DNA from: Rickettsiales bacterium
Lineage (GTDB): Bacteria; Pseudomonadota; Alphaproteobacteria; Rickettsiales; 21-14-0-20-44-7
Length of the DNA: 8,379 bases
Assembly: GCA_023301015.1 (NCBI GenBank)
Contig: JALZVI010000079.1
Coordinates: forward strand, 1-8,379
Direction: 5' to 3'
The notes beneath the pieces are model-generated. The model saw only the letters and a list, made by a program, of their open reading frames with translations. It did not search any database and had not been told where the DNA came from. Positions 1 through 7,723 of this stretch are shown here, one piece after another. A program made the translations under genes and the position numbers. Position 1 is the stretch's first letter. Each line of letters opens with the position of its first letter.

Positions 1-1
1 G

Positions 2-832
2 CCTGAGAACCTAGCTATTTTCCAAGTTACGCATGCAATTTTTCTCTACCTTAAAAATGACATTTCTGACTGCAAAAAACTTCTTGAGCACAGCGCTGAG
101 TTTTTTGTTAGCGAAAAAGGATTGAAGCTTGAGGCGAAATACAAAGAGCGCTCAACATATCGGATTTATAGCAAATATATGCTGCGCCTACTCGAATGGC
201 GAGAGAAAAACCCCGCCTATGAGAACATAGAAACTGAACAAGAAGCCATTATCATCGGCGATAGTCACAGCTTTTGCCATGCTAATTTGAGCGGCATAGA
301 AACAAAGCTTATGCTTGGCACAACCATTCGCAAACTAGCGGTTGTTGGCGATAAGCTGCGGGTTAGAAGCTTTAAGCAGAACATATCTGAGCTGGATAAA
401 AACAAAAAAATTATACTCAGCTTTGGTGAGATTGATTGCCGAGCGGGCCTTGGAATACATAAGAATCTTTGCAAAAACCCCGATGTGAATTTGGAAGAAT
501 CTGTGCGCGATGTTGTGGAAAAATATGTGAGCTTTGCGATGAAATATGCAAGCAGAAGAGGCCTGCAAATTAACTTCCTAAACTGCCCTGCGCCGCTGAG
601 AAGATCGGTTATTGATAAAATTGGTGACCCAGAGAAAGAGGAGGAATATAAAATTATTCCCCAAATCTTCAACAAACTTCTGGCCGAAACAGCGCATAAA
701 AGCGGTGCAGAAATTATTGATATATATACCGCCACTCACGCCAAAAATGGCTGGGGAAACCCTGATGTTTATTTGGACGATGTGCATCTACATCCTAGCA
801 TCTTGATAGACTTGCTCGCCAAAAAGCCTTAG
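2..832 (+). CDS. SGNH/GDSL-hydrolase-like protein, C-terminal part (5' end outside window)
   Basis: The frame is open from the left window edge to the TAG at 830-832, giving 276 visible residues; the true start is upstream. An in-frame TTG at 122 follows an AGG and could be mistaken for a start, but the preceding 40 codons read as ordinary helical protein, possibly TPR-like (leucine/alanine-rich helix near residues 4-34). Three signatures of the SGNH fold are visible: GDSHS at residues 86-90 (Ser88 as nucleophile, nt 257-271), FGEIDCR at 141-147 in the place of the usual block III, and a C-terminal DDVHLHPS with Asp259 and His262 as the D-x-x-H pair. SGNH enzymes are esterases, lipases or carbohydrate O-deacetylases. 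The substrate here is unknown; a role in surface polysaccharide modification is inference only. No signal peptide can be judged because the N-terminus is missing. The gene ends inside the last codons of the convergent metC. Confidence 0.8.
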   Translation, partial: PENLAIFQVTHAIFLYLKNDISDCKKLLEHSAEFFVSEKGLKLEAKYKERSTYRIYSKYMLRLLEWREKNPAYENIETEQEAIIIGDSHSFCHANLSGIETKLMLGTTIRKLAVVGDKLRVRSFKQNISELDKNKKIILSFGEIDCRAGLGIHKNLCKNPDVNLEESVRDVVEKYVSFAMKYASRRGLQINFLNCPAPLRRSVIDKIGDPEKEEEYKIIPQIFNKLLAETAHKSGAEIIDIYTATHAKNGWGNPDVYLDDVHLHPSILIDLLAKKP

Positions 833-2004
833 ACGTTCGCCAATGCCGCTGCCAAATCTGCCTGCAAATCATCCACCGATTCCAAACCGATACTGAGGCG
901 TATTGCCGTTCCCGCTGCTTCCCACTTGGTTGCTGTGCGGATTTTGCTAGGGTCGAATGTTAGGATCAGACTTTCATATCCGCCCCATGAATAGCCGAGT
1001 TTGAACAGCGCCAGCCCATCAAAGAACTTCGCTTTTTCTTCCTCAGACAAATGCTTGTTTAGGATAAAACTAAACACACCAGCTGAGCCGTTGAAATCAC
1101 GTTTGAAGAATTCATGGCCTTTGCAATTTTCAAATGCTGGGTGCAAAACGCTTTGCACTTGCGGTTGTTCAGCCAGCCAACCAGCCAGCTTCAAGCCCGC
1201 GTCGCCCTGCGCCTTGATGCGCGTTGCCAATGTTCGCAAGCCACGCTGCGCGAGATAAATATCATCCGCGCCCGGGCAAATTCCGAGGTTTTTATACACA
1301 CGCTTAATCCGCGCATATGTCGCCTTCGTGCAGTTAATCACACCCATCAACAAATCCGAATGCCCTCCAATATGCTTGGTTGCAGAGTGAATGCTCACGT
1401 CAACACCATGCTTGAACGCCTTGAAGTTCAGCGGGCTTGACCATGTGTTATCCATCACCACAACCGCACCCTTTTCATGCGCAGCCGCCGCAATTGCGGG
1501 AATATCCTGCACCTCAAATGTCAACGAACCCGGGCTTTCCACAAACACAACTTTTGTTGCACTTGATATTTGCGCCGCAATGTCGCTGCCCAATTCTGGG
1601 TCATAATAGCGCGTGGTTACGCCATAGCGCGCCAGCTCTTCATTGCAAAATTCACGGGTTGGGGCATAGGCCGAATCTACCATCAGCAGCTCGTCACCGG
1701 GGTTAAGCAGCGCCATTAGCACGGTAGAAATTGCCTGCACGCCAGAGCTTGTTAGCAAGCATCTGTCAGCGCCCTCAAGCGTTGCCAAAGCCTCTTCCAA
1801 CTGACGGTGCGGCTGCGTGCCATGACGCCCATAATGCGCGTGTTTGCTGCGGCCTTCGCTCGCATCTTTGAACTCAGCATAATTCTCGAACAAAATTGTC
1901 GACGCATGATAAACAGGCGGATTCACCACGCCGAAATTGTTGAACGGATCACGCCCAGCATGTGCGGAGATTGTTGCATCATCATAATCTTTATGGTCGT
2001 CCAT
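829..2004 (-). CDS. metC: Cystathionine beta-lyase (PLP-dependent)
   Basis: This 391-residue protein belongs to the Cys/Met-metabolism PLP enzyme family. Cystathionine beta-lyase cleaves cystathionine to homocysteine, pyruvate and ammonia in cytoplasmic methionine synthesis. Visible features are the PLP lysine Lys210 in SATKHIGGHSD, Asp185 in VMDNTWSS (pairs with the pyridine nitrogen), Tyr58 and Arg60 in HYGRHGT (phosphate contact from the neighbouring subunit), Tyr113 stacking on the cofactor, a Trp340 motif (YSWGGYESL) and Arg369 in AIRLSIGLE for the substrate carboxylate. Length and residue positions closely match E. coli MetC (395 aa, Lys210, Asp185), favouring MetC over gamma-synthase or gamma-lyase relatives, although activity cannot be proven from motifs. 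The ATG at 2004 is preceded by GAGAG about 7 nt upstream. The start overlaps the end of the RDD gene by 14 bp in another frame, so translational coupling is likely. The stop overlaps that of the convergent SGNH gene. Confidence 0.92.
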   Translation of the reverse strand: MDDHKDYDDATISAHAGRDPFNNFGVVNPPVYHASTILFENYAEFKDASEGRSKHAHYGRHGTQPHRQLEEALATLEGADRCLLTSSGVQAISTVLMALLNPGDELLMVDSAYAPTREFCNEELARYGVTTRYYDPELGSDIAAQISSATKVVFVESPGSLTFEVQDIPAIAAAAHEKGAVVVMDNTWSSPLNFKAFKHGVDVSIHSATKHIGGHSDLLMGVINCTKATYARIKRVYKNLGICPGADDIYLAQRGLRTLATRIKAQGDAGLKLAGWLAEQPQVQSVLHPAFENCKGHEFFKRDFNGSAGVFSFILNKHLSEEEKAKFFDGLALFKLGYSWGGYESLILTFDPSKIRTATKWEAAGTAIRLSIGLESVDDLQADLAAALANV

Positions 2005-2608
2005 GAATCACTCTCGTATTAAATAATATATCATGCCCTGCCGTTTTCTGCGGACGCATTGCAACAAGGCCATACCAAACACATAGCACAAGCAAGCTGA
2101 CTAAGCCAATAAAACCAGAAATTGGTGTGGTGAAACTTTGGTGCAAATCATCTTCTGTCGCCGCAGGGTTTTGCGCTAGCTCTTGCAAATTGTCATAAAT
2201 ATAAAAACGCTCTGGCGTCTGGATTGTCATCATCAGAAGCGGCAGCGCGGCGAAGCGGAAGAAGCATTGTAAAAAGTTCGCCTTCCCTCCATCAGCATCG
2301 CTCACATAAACACCCATAATCCGCTTGCCCGGAGTTGCTTGCCATTTTGAGCTAGTCACCAGCGCAAGCAAAGCCGCCCACACAACTATGCATGAAATCG
2401 CCACTGTAATCATTGACGTGTAGAGAGAATAATACTCGCCCAAATTGCCTGAATTCATCTGCTCACGCACCAACTCTGTGTCAATGACGAACGAACCGAT
2501 GATTGGCATGACGAAAAGCGCAAAAGGTATGCCCAAAATCAACGCATCCAACACATAAGCCGTCAGCCGCGTCCAAAAGCTTGCATATTGTGGTGGGGAG
2601 TTTTTCAT
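1991..2608 (-). CDS. RDD family integral membrane protein
   Basis: This 205-residue protein has the hallmarks of the RDD family: an N-terminal RLTAYVLDALIL segment with Arg14 and Asp21 entering the first membrane helix (about residues 12-42), a second helix at about 64-86 followed by QATPGKRIMGVYVSDADGG (90-108), Arg118 in an FFRF motif, and a last helix at about 164-184 followed by KTAGHDILFNTRV. RDD proteins sit in the inner membrane. Most have no known function, and a few are linked to ion or proton antiport. A polar, acidic insert (about 132-158) lies between the central region and the last helix. No Shine-Dalgarno sequence is evident before the ATG at 2608; a possible -10 box ends 6 nt upstream, so a leaderless mRNA is conceivable. 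It overlaps metC downstream, but a functional link with methionine metabolism is not implied by the family. Confidence 0.85.
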   Translation of the reverse strand: MKNSPPQYASFWTRLTAYVLDALILGIPFALFVMPIIGSFVIDTELVREQMNSGNLGEYYSLYTSMITVAISCIVVWAALLALVTSSKWQATPGKRIMGVYVSDADGGKANFLQCFFRFAALPLLMMTIQTPERFYIYDNLQELAQNPAATEDDLHQSFTTPISGFIGLVSLLVLCVWYGLVAMRPQKTAGHDILFNTRVIHGRP

Positions 2609-2614
2609 ATTGCC

Positions 2615-2642
2615 ATATTAAGAAATACCGCGATTAACTCAA
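2615..2642 (-). promoter_or_regulatory. Candidate promoter immediately before the RDD gene
   Basis: On the minus strand TTGAGT (2642-2637) and TAATAT (2620-2615) are separated by 16 nt, each matching 4 of 6 positions of the sigma-70 consensus. A start about 7 nt downstream of the -10 box would fall at the ATG at 2608. This would give a leaderless transcript, which fits the missing Shine-Dalgarno. The match is weak and could be chance in AT-rich DNA. Confidence 0.25.
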
Positions 2643-2679
2643 GCGCTAATATCGGGTGATCCCCAAACAAATTCATGAT

Positions 2680-2708
2680 GATATAGCTTCAACCACAGCC
2701 TTGAGCAA
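2680..2708 (-). promoter_or_regulatory. Alternative candidate promoter for the RDD-metC unit
   Basis: On the minus strand TTGCTC (2708-2703) and TATATC (2685-2680) are spaced by exactly 17 nt. A start near 2673 would leave a 5' leader of roughly 65 nt before the RDD gene. The consensus match is moderate. No canonical terminator is seen after rbfA (stop at 2765), so read-through from the rbfA operon is also possible. Confidence 0.22.
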
Positions 2709-2764
2709 GTTTCAGCCTGCAAGCCCTTAGGCGCGGCGGGGAAACAATCAAAAACCAGAATCAA

Positions 2765-3112
2765 TTATATATTATCGCGCAGCAAATTATCAATTTTCGC
2801 CGCTTTCTCGAAAGATGTATCAATCTTGAAGCTCGTTCTTGGTGCGTGGCGCATATAAACTTCTTTCGCCAAATATGTGCGGATGAAGCCTGCATATTCC
2901 TTCAGCACAGGCACCAAATGCTCAGCATCTTGGCCACCCAGAGGGTATATATAGGCCGTGGCATTTTTCATATCAGGTGAAATTCGCACCTCTGAAACGG
3001 TGATTGAAAGATGCTCAAGATATGGAATTTCTCCATGCGCAAACAGCTTTGAAAGCGCGTGACGGAGGAGTTCTCCAACCTTTAGTTGACGTTGTGATGG
3101 GGGCTTTTGCAT
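2765..3112 (-). CDS. rbfA: Ribosome-binding factor A
   Basis: This 115-residue protein matches RbfA, a single KH-like-domain factor that binds the 30S subunit near helix 1 and the neck of 16S rRNA and helps late maturation, including in the cold. Recognisable are the start RQLKVGELLRHALSKLF, the ITVSEVRISPDMKNATAYIYPLGG core (about residues 37-60) and RTYLAKEVYMRHAPRTSFKID (about 78-98) before a short tail. It is a little shorter than E. coli RbfA (133 aa) because the C-terminal extension is missing, as in many bacteria. AGGAG at 3122-3118 lies 5 nt before the ATG, a good ribosome-binding site. It follows infB by 34 bp, so it is almost certainly cotranscribed. The usual next gene truB is absent; the RDD gene follows after 156 bp. 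Confidence 0.93.
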   Translation of the reverse strand: MQKPPSQRQLKVGELLRHALSKLFAHGEIPYLEHLSITVSEVRISPDMKNATAYIYPLGGQDAEHLVPVLKEYAGFIRTYLAKEVYMRHAPRTSFKIDTSFEKAAKIDNLLRDNI

Positions 3113-3146
3113 ATAATCTCCTAAATTGTTAAACTTGAAGACGAAC

Positions 3147-5546
3147 CTAACTGTTCATCTCTAGTTTAGCAGCTTCCTCCACGATTTCATAGCACTCAAT
3201 CACATCGTTGGCCTTAATGTCGTCATAATTCTCAAACGCCATACCACATTCATAACCGTTTTGAACGTCTTTCACCTCGTCCTTGAAGCGCTTCAAGGTT
3301 TTCAGCTTGCCTTCATGAATCACCACATTGTCACGCAAAAGCCTCACTCCTGCGCCGCGTTTCACATGACCTTCTGTCACATGACAACCCGCAATTTTCC
3401 CAACTTTAGTGATGTTGAACACTTCACGAATCTCGGCGTAACCAATAAATTCTTCACGCTGGATAGGGCTCATCAAGCCGCTCAGAGCCGCAACTGCGTC
3501 ATCCACAACTTCATAGATAATTGAGTAATAGCGCACTTCAACCTTGTCACGATTCGCCATTTGCTTGGCTTGCGCACCTGCACGAACGTTAAATGCAATC
3601 ACCAAAGCGTTTGATGCGTTGGCTAGCGTGATGTCACTTTCTGTCACCGCACCAACTGCTGAATGCACAACTTTCACACTCACCTCGTCATTACGCAATT
3701 TCTCAAGCGAACCAATAATCGCCTCAACAGAACCTTGCACGTCACCTTTAATCACCACAGTCAGCTCTTTCTTGTCGCCCTGCGCACCGTCCATCAGCTT
3801 GTCCATTGCCGATTTCGCTACTGAAGCCGCACGAACATTCTTCGCCTTCTCTTTACGATACTCAACAATCTCACGACCCTGCTTTTCACTCTCAACCACG
3901 TTGAATTCATCACCAGCCATCGGCGCTTCAGAAAGCCCCAGAACCTCTACAGGTGTTGACGGAGCAGCCTTATTCATCGGCTTACCCTTGTCATCAAGCA
4001 GCGCACGCACACGCCCAAAGGCTGCACCTGCAACGCAAATTGCGCCTTGCTTCAATGTTCCACGCTGAACGATAATTGTCGCAACAACACCACGACCTTT
4101 ATCCACACGCGCTTCCACAACTGTTCCAATTGCCGCACGTTTTGGGTTTGCTTTCAGATCAAGCATTTCTGCTTGCAAAATAATCGCCTCTTTCAAGTTG
4201 TCCAAGCCTTCGCGCGTTTTGGCAGAAACAGGAATACACTGAATGTCACCACCCATATCCTCTGGCACAAGATTATGCTGCAATAGCTCATTCTTAGATT
4301 TCTGCACATCCGCATCAGGCTTATCAATTTTATTCACCGCAACAATAATTGTAACGCCAGCAGCTTTTGCATGGTTAATCGCTTCAATCGTTTGTTCCTT
4401 AATTCCGTCATCCGCTGCAATCACGATAATAACAATATCCGTCACCTTCGCCCCGCGAGAACGCATTTCAGTAAACGCCGCATGTCCTGGAGTGTCGATG
4501 AAAGTGATCTTGCCTTTACCTTCCAAAGCCACCTGATATGCACCGATATGCTGAGTGATCCCGCCAGCTTCTCCGCCAACAACATCTGCTTCACGCATTG
4601 CATCGAGCAAAGATGTCTTACCATGATCAACATGACCCATAATCGTCACTACTGGAGGACGAGTTTCCAAATCATCTTCGTTATCCTCTTCCAGATCAAT
4701 CACGCTCTCAACATCAGCTTCTGTAACGCGCTTGAATTTATGGCCAAATTCACCAACCACAATCTCTGCTGTATCAGCATCAATCATCTGGTTAATCGTC
4801 GCCATCACACCAAGTTTCATCAACTCACGCACCACGTCAGATGCTTTTTCTGTCATTCTGTTAGCCAAATCGCCAACTGTTAGAACTTCTGGAATTGTCA
4901 CTTCGCGAGAAACTTTTTCTTGCTCTCTCAGTTCCACACCAGAAAGCTGAGCTTCTCTACGCGCTTTTTCACGCTGGCGTTTTACCGATGCCAAGCTGCG
5001 ATGCTTTGACTCGCTGTTGAAGTTCTGAATTGTAATTTTCTGTGTCTTGCGACCACCAACATCCTTCTTAGAACCAGCTGGTTTTTTCGGGGCGTTGTCT
5101 TTGCCGGGAGCTGCCAATGTCAGCTTGCCGCCTAGCTTCTTGATTGTCTCATCCTTTTTCGGAATCACTGCCTTAGGGATTACCTTGCCAGTGGTCGTGC
5201 CCGCCTTTTCCTTTGGAAGGCCAGCAGATTCACGCTCAATTTTGCGCTTTGCTTCTTGCTTGGCACGCAAAGCGTCACGTTCCGCATCTTCAATTTTGCG
5301 TTGCTCATCAAGGTCCTTAGCATTTGCCAAAATCTCGAGCTTTTTCTTGCGCTGCAAATCATTCAATGACGAATCAGTTTGAATCGCTTGCTTCGCCTGA
5401 GTTTCAGTCGGCCTTGCTTGACCAGGAATGTGGATCGTACGCTTCTTGCGCACCTCAACAGTGACAGTCTTCGGACCAGTAGGCATCGAAGGCTTCGCCC
5501 CGCCCAAAGTTAGTTTCTTTTTCGTCTTGTTTTCTTCGTCTGACAT
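3147..5546 (-). CDS. infB: Translation initiation factor IF-2
   Basis: This 799-residue GTPase brings fMet-tRNA to the 30S subunit and promotes subunit joining. Order of parts: a lysine- and glutamate-rich variable N-terminus with a probable coiled coil (about 60-110 and 185-212); the IF2-N domain (about 215-270); then the G domain with G1 GHVDHGKT (304-311), switch I GGITQHIG (328-335, Thr331), G3 DTPGH (351-355), G4 NKID (405-408) and G5 SAK (441-443); then the beta-barrel domain II (about 465-560). C1 (about 590-690) and C2 (about 700-795, fMet-tRNA binding) follow. All GTPase motifs are intact. The ATG at 5546 is preceded by AGGA with 8 nt spacing, within a 13-nt segment that also precedes nusA. 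An internal ATG could yield a shorter isoform as in E. coli, but nothing here proves it. ylxR, often found between nusA and infB, is missing. Confidence 0.97.
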   Translation of the reverse strand: MSDEENKTKKKLTLGGAKPSMPTGPKTVTVEVRKKRTIHIPGQARPTETQAKQAIQTDSSLNDLQRKKKLEILANAKDLDEQRKIEDAERDALRAKQEAKRKIERESAGLPKEKAGTTTGKVIPKAVIPKKDETIKKLGGKLTLAAPGKDNAPKKPAGSKKDVGGRKTQKITIQNFNSESKHRSLASVKRQREKARREAQLSGVELREQEKVSREVTIPEVLTVGDLANRMTEKASDVVRELMKLGVMATINQMIDADTAEIVVGEFGHKFKRVTEADVESVIDLEEDNEDDLETRPPVVTIMGHVDHGKTSLLDAMREADVVGGEAGGITQHIGAYQVALEGKGKITFIDTPGHAAFTEMRSRGAKVTDIVIIVIAADDGIKEQTIEAINHAKAAGVTIIVAVNKIDKPDADVQKSKNELLQHNLVPEDMGGDIQCIPVSAKTREGLDNLKEAIILQAEMLDLKANPKRAAIGTVVEARVDKGRGVVATIIVQRGTLKQGAICVAGAAFGRVRALLDDKGKPMNKAAPSTPVEVLGLSEAPMAGDEFNVVESEKQGREIVEYRKEKAKNVRAASVAKSAMDKLMDGAQGDKKELTVVIKGDVQGSVEAIIGSLEKLRNDEVSVKVVHSAVGAVTESDITLANASNALVIAFNVRAGAQAKQMANRDKVEVRYYSIIYEVVDDAVAALSGLMSPIQREEFIGYAEIREVFNITKVGKIAGCHVTEGHVKRGAGVRLLRDNVVIHEGKLKTLKRFKDEVKDVQNGYECGMAFENYDDIKANDVIECYEIVEEAAKLEMNS

Positions 5547-5548
5547 TT

Positions 5549-5561
5549 ATTAGTTCCTAGT
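5549..5561 (-). promoter_or_regulatory. infB ribosome-binding segment, duplicate of the nusA one
   Basis: The minus-strand sequence ACTAGGAACTAAT holds the AGGA Shine-Dalgarno core 8 nt before the infB ATG. The same 13 nt occur before nusA at 7177-7189. Identity extends beyond the Shine-Dalgarno core on both sides, which suggests duplication or gene conversion of an initiation region rather than simple convergence. Confidence 0.6.
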
Positions 5562-5566
5562 TACAT

Positions 5567-5607
5567 GTTACAAGTTGCAATGAAAATCGGCTGCAAGAAC
5601 TTGTAAC
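5567..5607. repeat. Inverted repeat with ACTTGYA heptamers in the nusA-infB spacer
   Basis: GTTACAAG-TTGCA (5567-5579) pairs with TGCAA-(GAA bulge)-CTTGTAAC (5592-5607), giving 8 + 5 bp around a 12-nt loop. Next to it ACTTGTA (5599-5605) and ACTTGCA (5606-5612) form a tandem pair, and TCACTTGTGA (5618-5627) is a further small palindrome that ends at the nusA stop. No T-run follows the stem on either strand, so it is not a standard terminator. It could be an RNase-processing site or an mRNA-stabilising hairpin, or just a leftover of repeat slippage. Confidence 0.6.
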
Positions 5608-5627
5608 TTGCAACTAATCACTTGTGA

Positions 5628-7175
5628 CTATTCATTTTCGAACCAATGCGCGCGGGCTGCCATAATCAGCTCGTTCACTTGCTCCTCATTCATACCAGAT
5701 TTTGGTATTTTCTCATAAAATTCATCCGTTGCCAAGTCACCCAGATCGTCGCGTGTCTTGATATCTTTTTCTGCCAAACGCAAAACAAGCGCTGGTGAAA
5801 TTTCTTCAGTTTGGAAACCTGGGAGTGTGAACATATCATCCGCAACACCCAACTCTTTGGCTTTCGCTTTTTGAGTTTCAACTGCTTTTTCCAATGCTTC
5901 ACGCGCACGGTTTTGAAGTTCTGCCGCAATGTCTGCATCAAAGCCTTCAATTTCCGCCAACTCATCTGCATCAACATAAGCAACTTCTTCGATAGAAGTG
6001 AATCCTTCTGTTACCAACAAATGCGCAATAATTTCTTCAACATCCAAAGACTCAATGAATAGTGCAGAAAGCGATGTGAACTCATTTGTACGACGTGATG
6101 ACTCTTCCTCATCAGTCAAAATCTCAATGTACCAGCCAGTCAACTGACTTGCCAATTTCACATTTTGTCCACGACGGCCAATTGCTAGTGATTGCATTTC
6201 TTCTTCAACCACAACTTCAATACGCCCCTCGTCTTCTTCCACAACAACTTTGCTTGCATGCGCAGGAGTTAGCGCGTTCACAACAAATGTTGCTGGATCA
6301 CCAGACCAGTCAATAATATCAATCTTCTCGCCTTGCAGCTCATTCACCACAGCTTGCACACGCGCACCACGCACACCAATACAAGATGCTTTCGCGTCGA
6401 TGTTTGATTCATTTGAAGCCACAGCAATTTTCGCGCGTGAACCAGCGTCACGAGCAATTGCCTTAATCTCAATAATACCATCATAAATCTCAGGCACTTC
6501 TTGAGCGAACAAGCGTTCCATAAATTGCGGATGAGTACGTGAAAGCAACACTTGCGGGCCTTTCGCTTCTTTGTCCACAGCAACAACATAAGCGCGGATT
6601 CTGTCACCATTGCGATATGACTCACGTGGAATCACATCATTGCGACGAATCACAGCTTCAACACCGTTTACGTCAATAATAATATTTCCATATTCAATAG
6701 ATTTCACAACACCGTTGATGATTGTGCCTTCCTTGCCTTGGAACTGCTCATACTGCTTTTCACGCTCAGCGTCTTTCACTTTCTGAGTAATAACTTGCTT
6801 TGCAGTTTGCGCAGCCACACGACCAACATCCATTGGCGGCAATTCTTCAATAAGAGTTTGTCCAAGCATAATTTCTGGATCAATACGCATTGCCATTTCA
6901 ACAGTGATCTGAGTGATTTTCCCAGTTTCTTCCTGCTCTTCCATGTTCACTTCTTCAACAACTTCACGCTGGCGAGTAACTTCTGTTAGGCCAGATTTTT
7001 TGTCGATAGTAACAATGATATTTTGCTCGTAGCCATATTTCTTGCGGGCAGCAACCTGAATTGCTTGCTCAATTGCTTCAACCACAGATTCGCGGTCAAT
7101 CCCCTTCTCGCGCGCCACGGCTTCCGCCACTTGGATGATTTCTGTATTACCCGTAATTCTTGATGCTAATGCCAT
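5628..7175 (-). CDS. nusA: Transcription termination/antitermination factor NusA
   Basis: This 515-residue protein binds RNA polymerase and nascent RNA, stimulates pausing and intrinsic termination, and takes part in rRNA antitermination. Domain order: N-terminal RNA-polymerase-binding domain (about 1-130, with ARKKYG near 43-48), S1 domain (about 145-212), KH1 with its loop GVRGARV (about 267-273), KH2 with IGRRGQNVKLASQLTG (332-347), and two C-terminal acidic helical repeats (about 370-430 and 440-510), as in proteobacterial NusA that contacts the alpha-subunit C-terminal domain. Length is close to E. coli NusA (495 aa). The ATG at 7175 has AGGA 7 nt upstream in the 13-nt segment shared with infB. 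The spacer to rimP (34 bp) is almost free of G on the coding strand, so translation initiation is probably unhindered by structure. In E. coli NusA regulates its own operon; whether that holds here is not shown. Confidence 0.97.
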   Translation of the reverse strand: MALASRITGNTEIIQVAEAVAREKGIDRESVVEAIEQAIQVAARKKYGYEQNIIVTIDKKSGLTEVTRQREVVEEVNMEEQEETGKITQITVEMAMRIDPEIMLGQTLIEELPPMDVGRVAAQTAKQVITQKVKDAEREKQYEQFQGKEGTIINGVVKSIEYGNIIIDVNGVEAVIRRNDVIPRESYRNGDRIRAYVVAVDKEAKGPQVLLSRTHPQFMERLFAQEVPEIYDGIIEIKAIARDAGSRAKIAVASNESNIDAKASCIGVRGARVQAVVNELQGEKIDIIDWSGDPATFVVNALTPAHASKVVVEEDEGRIEVVVEEEMQSLAIGRRGQNVKLASQLTGWYIEILTDEEESSRRTNEFTSLSALFIESLDVEEIIAHLLVTEGFTSIEEVAYVDADELAEIEGFDADIAAELQNRAREALEKAVETQKAKAKELGVADDMFTLPGFQTEEISPALVLRLAEKDIKTRDDLGDLATDEFYEKIPKSGMNEEQVNELIMAARAHWFENE

Positions 7176-7176
7176 A

Positions 7177-7189
7177 ATTAGTTCCTAGT
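7177..7189 (-). promoter_or_regulatory. nusA ribosome-binding segment, duplicate of the infB one
   Basis: The minus-strand ACTAGGAACTAAT carries the AGGA core 7 nt before the nusA ATG and is identical to the segment before infB at 5549-5561. It supports the chosen starts of both genes. Confidence 0.6.
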
Positions 7190-7191
7190 CG

Positions 7192-7212
7192 TTTGTTATT
7201 TGTTGTTTGTTA
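7192..7212. repeat. Three tandem TTTGTTR heptamers between rimP and nusA
   Basis: On the plus strand TTTGTTA, TTTGTTG and TTTGTTA follow each other without gaps. Read as mRNA (minus strand) this is a 21-nt stretch of A and C apart from the one T in each TAACAAA unit. Its first unit supplies the rimP stop codon (TAA, 7212-7210). Such an unstructured A/C-rich stretch before a Shine-Dalgarno may help ribosome loading; this is inference. The 7-bp unit length is the same as that of the heptamers in the nusA-infB spacer. Confidence 0.65.
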
Positions 7213-7704
7213 CTTTCCCGCCTTAATTGCTGCTTTAATCAAATCATCTGTTAGCAACAACTTCGCTTCGTTAATTTCGTTCATTTTGAACATCATATCG
7301 CCAAATTCTTTCGTTTTCAGCTCAAATTTCTCGCCTTCAATCTTTCCGATCTTGCCTTTGAACTTCTTGCGTCCGTCTTTTTGCAATTTCGTCTCTAGCT
7401 TCGCATCCAGTCCCGCAAAGCGTTCAAAATCCGTCAATTTCGTTAGTGGTCTATCCATCCCTGGGCTTGTAACCTCAAGATGGTATTTTTCTTCAATAAT
7501 ATCCTCAACATCCAAAATCGCAGAAATTTCGTAGCTAATCTTCCCGCAAATCGCAACATCCGTTCTTCCGCCATCAACAGGCTCAACCATAATCTGCAAG
7601 GTTTTGCCAGCGTCAGCGCCAATCCATTTCATACGCACAATCGCATACTCAAAATCGGTCACCACAGGCTCAACAACAGCCAAAATTCCATCAAATGCGT
7701 CCAT
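7210..7704 (-). CDS. rimP: Ribosome maturation factor RimP
   Basis: This 164-residue protein is RimP, which binds the 30S subunit and aids assembly around protein S12. The family signature YHLEVTSPGMDRPLTK (residues 74-89) is intact at the end of the N-terminal alpha/beta domain, followed by the Sm-like C-terminal beta-barrel domain (about 95-160, FKGKIGKIEGEKFELKTK). Length fits the family (about 150-180 aa). The frame is closed upstream by a stop 7 codons before the ATG at 7704, so that ATG is the only ordinary start. The nearest Shine-Dalgarno-like AGGGAG (7724-7719) is 14 nt away, longer than optimal, and lies against a small hairpin (7724-7738). Translation may therefore depend on leader structure. 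It is the first gene of the rimP-nusA-infB-rbfA operon, as in most proteobacteria. Confidence 0.94.
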   Translation of the reverse strand: MDAFDGILAVVEPVVTDFEYAIVRMKWIGADAGKTLQIMVEPVDGGRTDVAICGKISYEISAILDVEDIIEEKYHLEVTSPGMDRPLTKLTDFERFAGLDAKLETKLQKDGRKKFKGKIGKIEGEKFELKTKEFGDMMFKMNEINEAKLLLTDDLIKAAIKAGK

Positions 7705-7723
7705 AATCTTTAATGACGCTCCC

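Noticed and set aside
122..124. TTG preceded by AAAAAGGA as start of the SGNH-like gene
   Set aside because: The frame is open to the window edge and the upstream 40 codons look like protein, so the gene is taken as 5'-partial.
2709..2742. GC-rich stretch after rbfA as a terminator
   Set aside because: Only a 4-bp stem with a long loop can be drawn, and no T-run follows on the minus strand.
4371..4883. Long plus-strand open frame antisense to infB (and others at 3544-4068, 1114-1440)
   Set aside because: They lie wholly inside strongly conserved genes, have cysteine-, serine- or histidine-rich shadow composition, and match no family.
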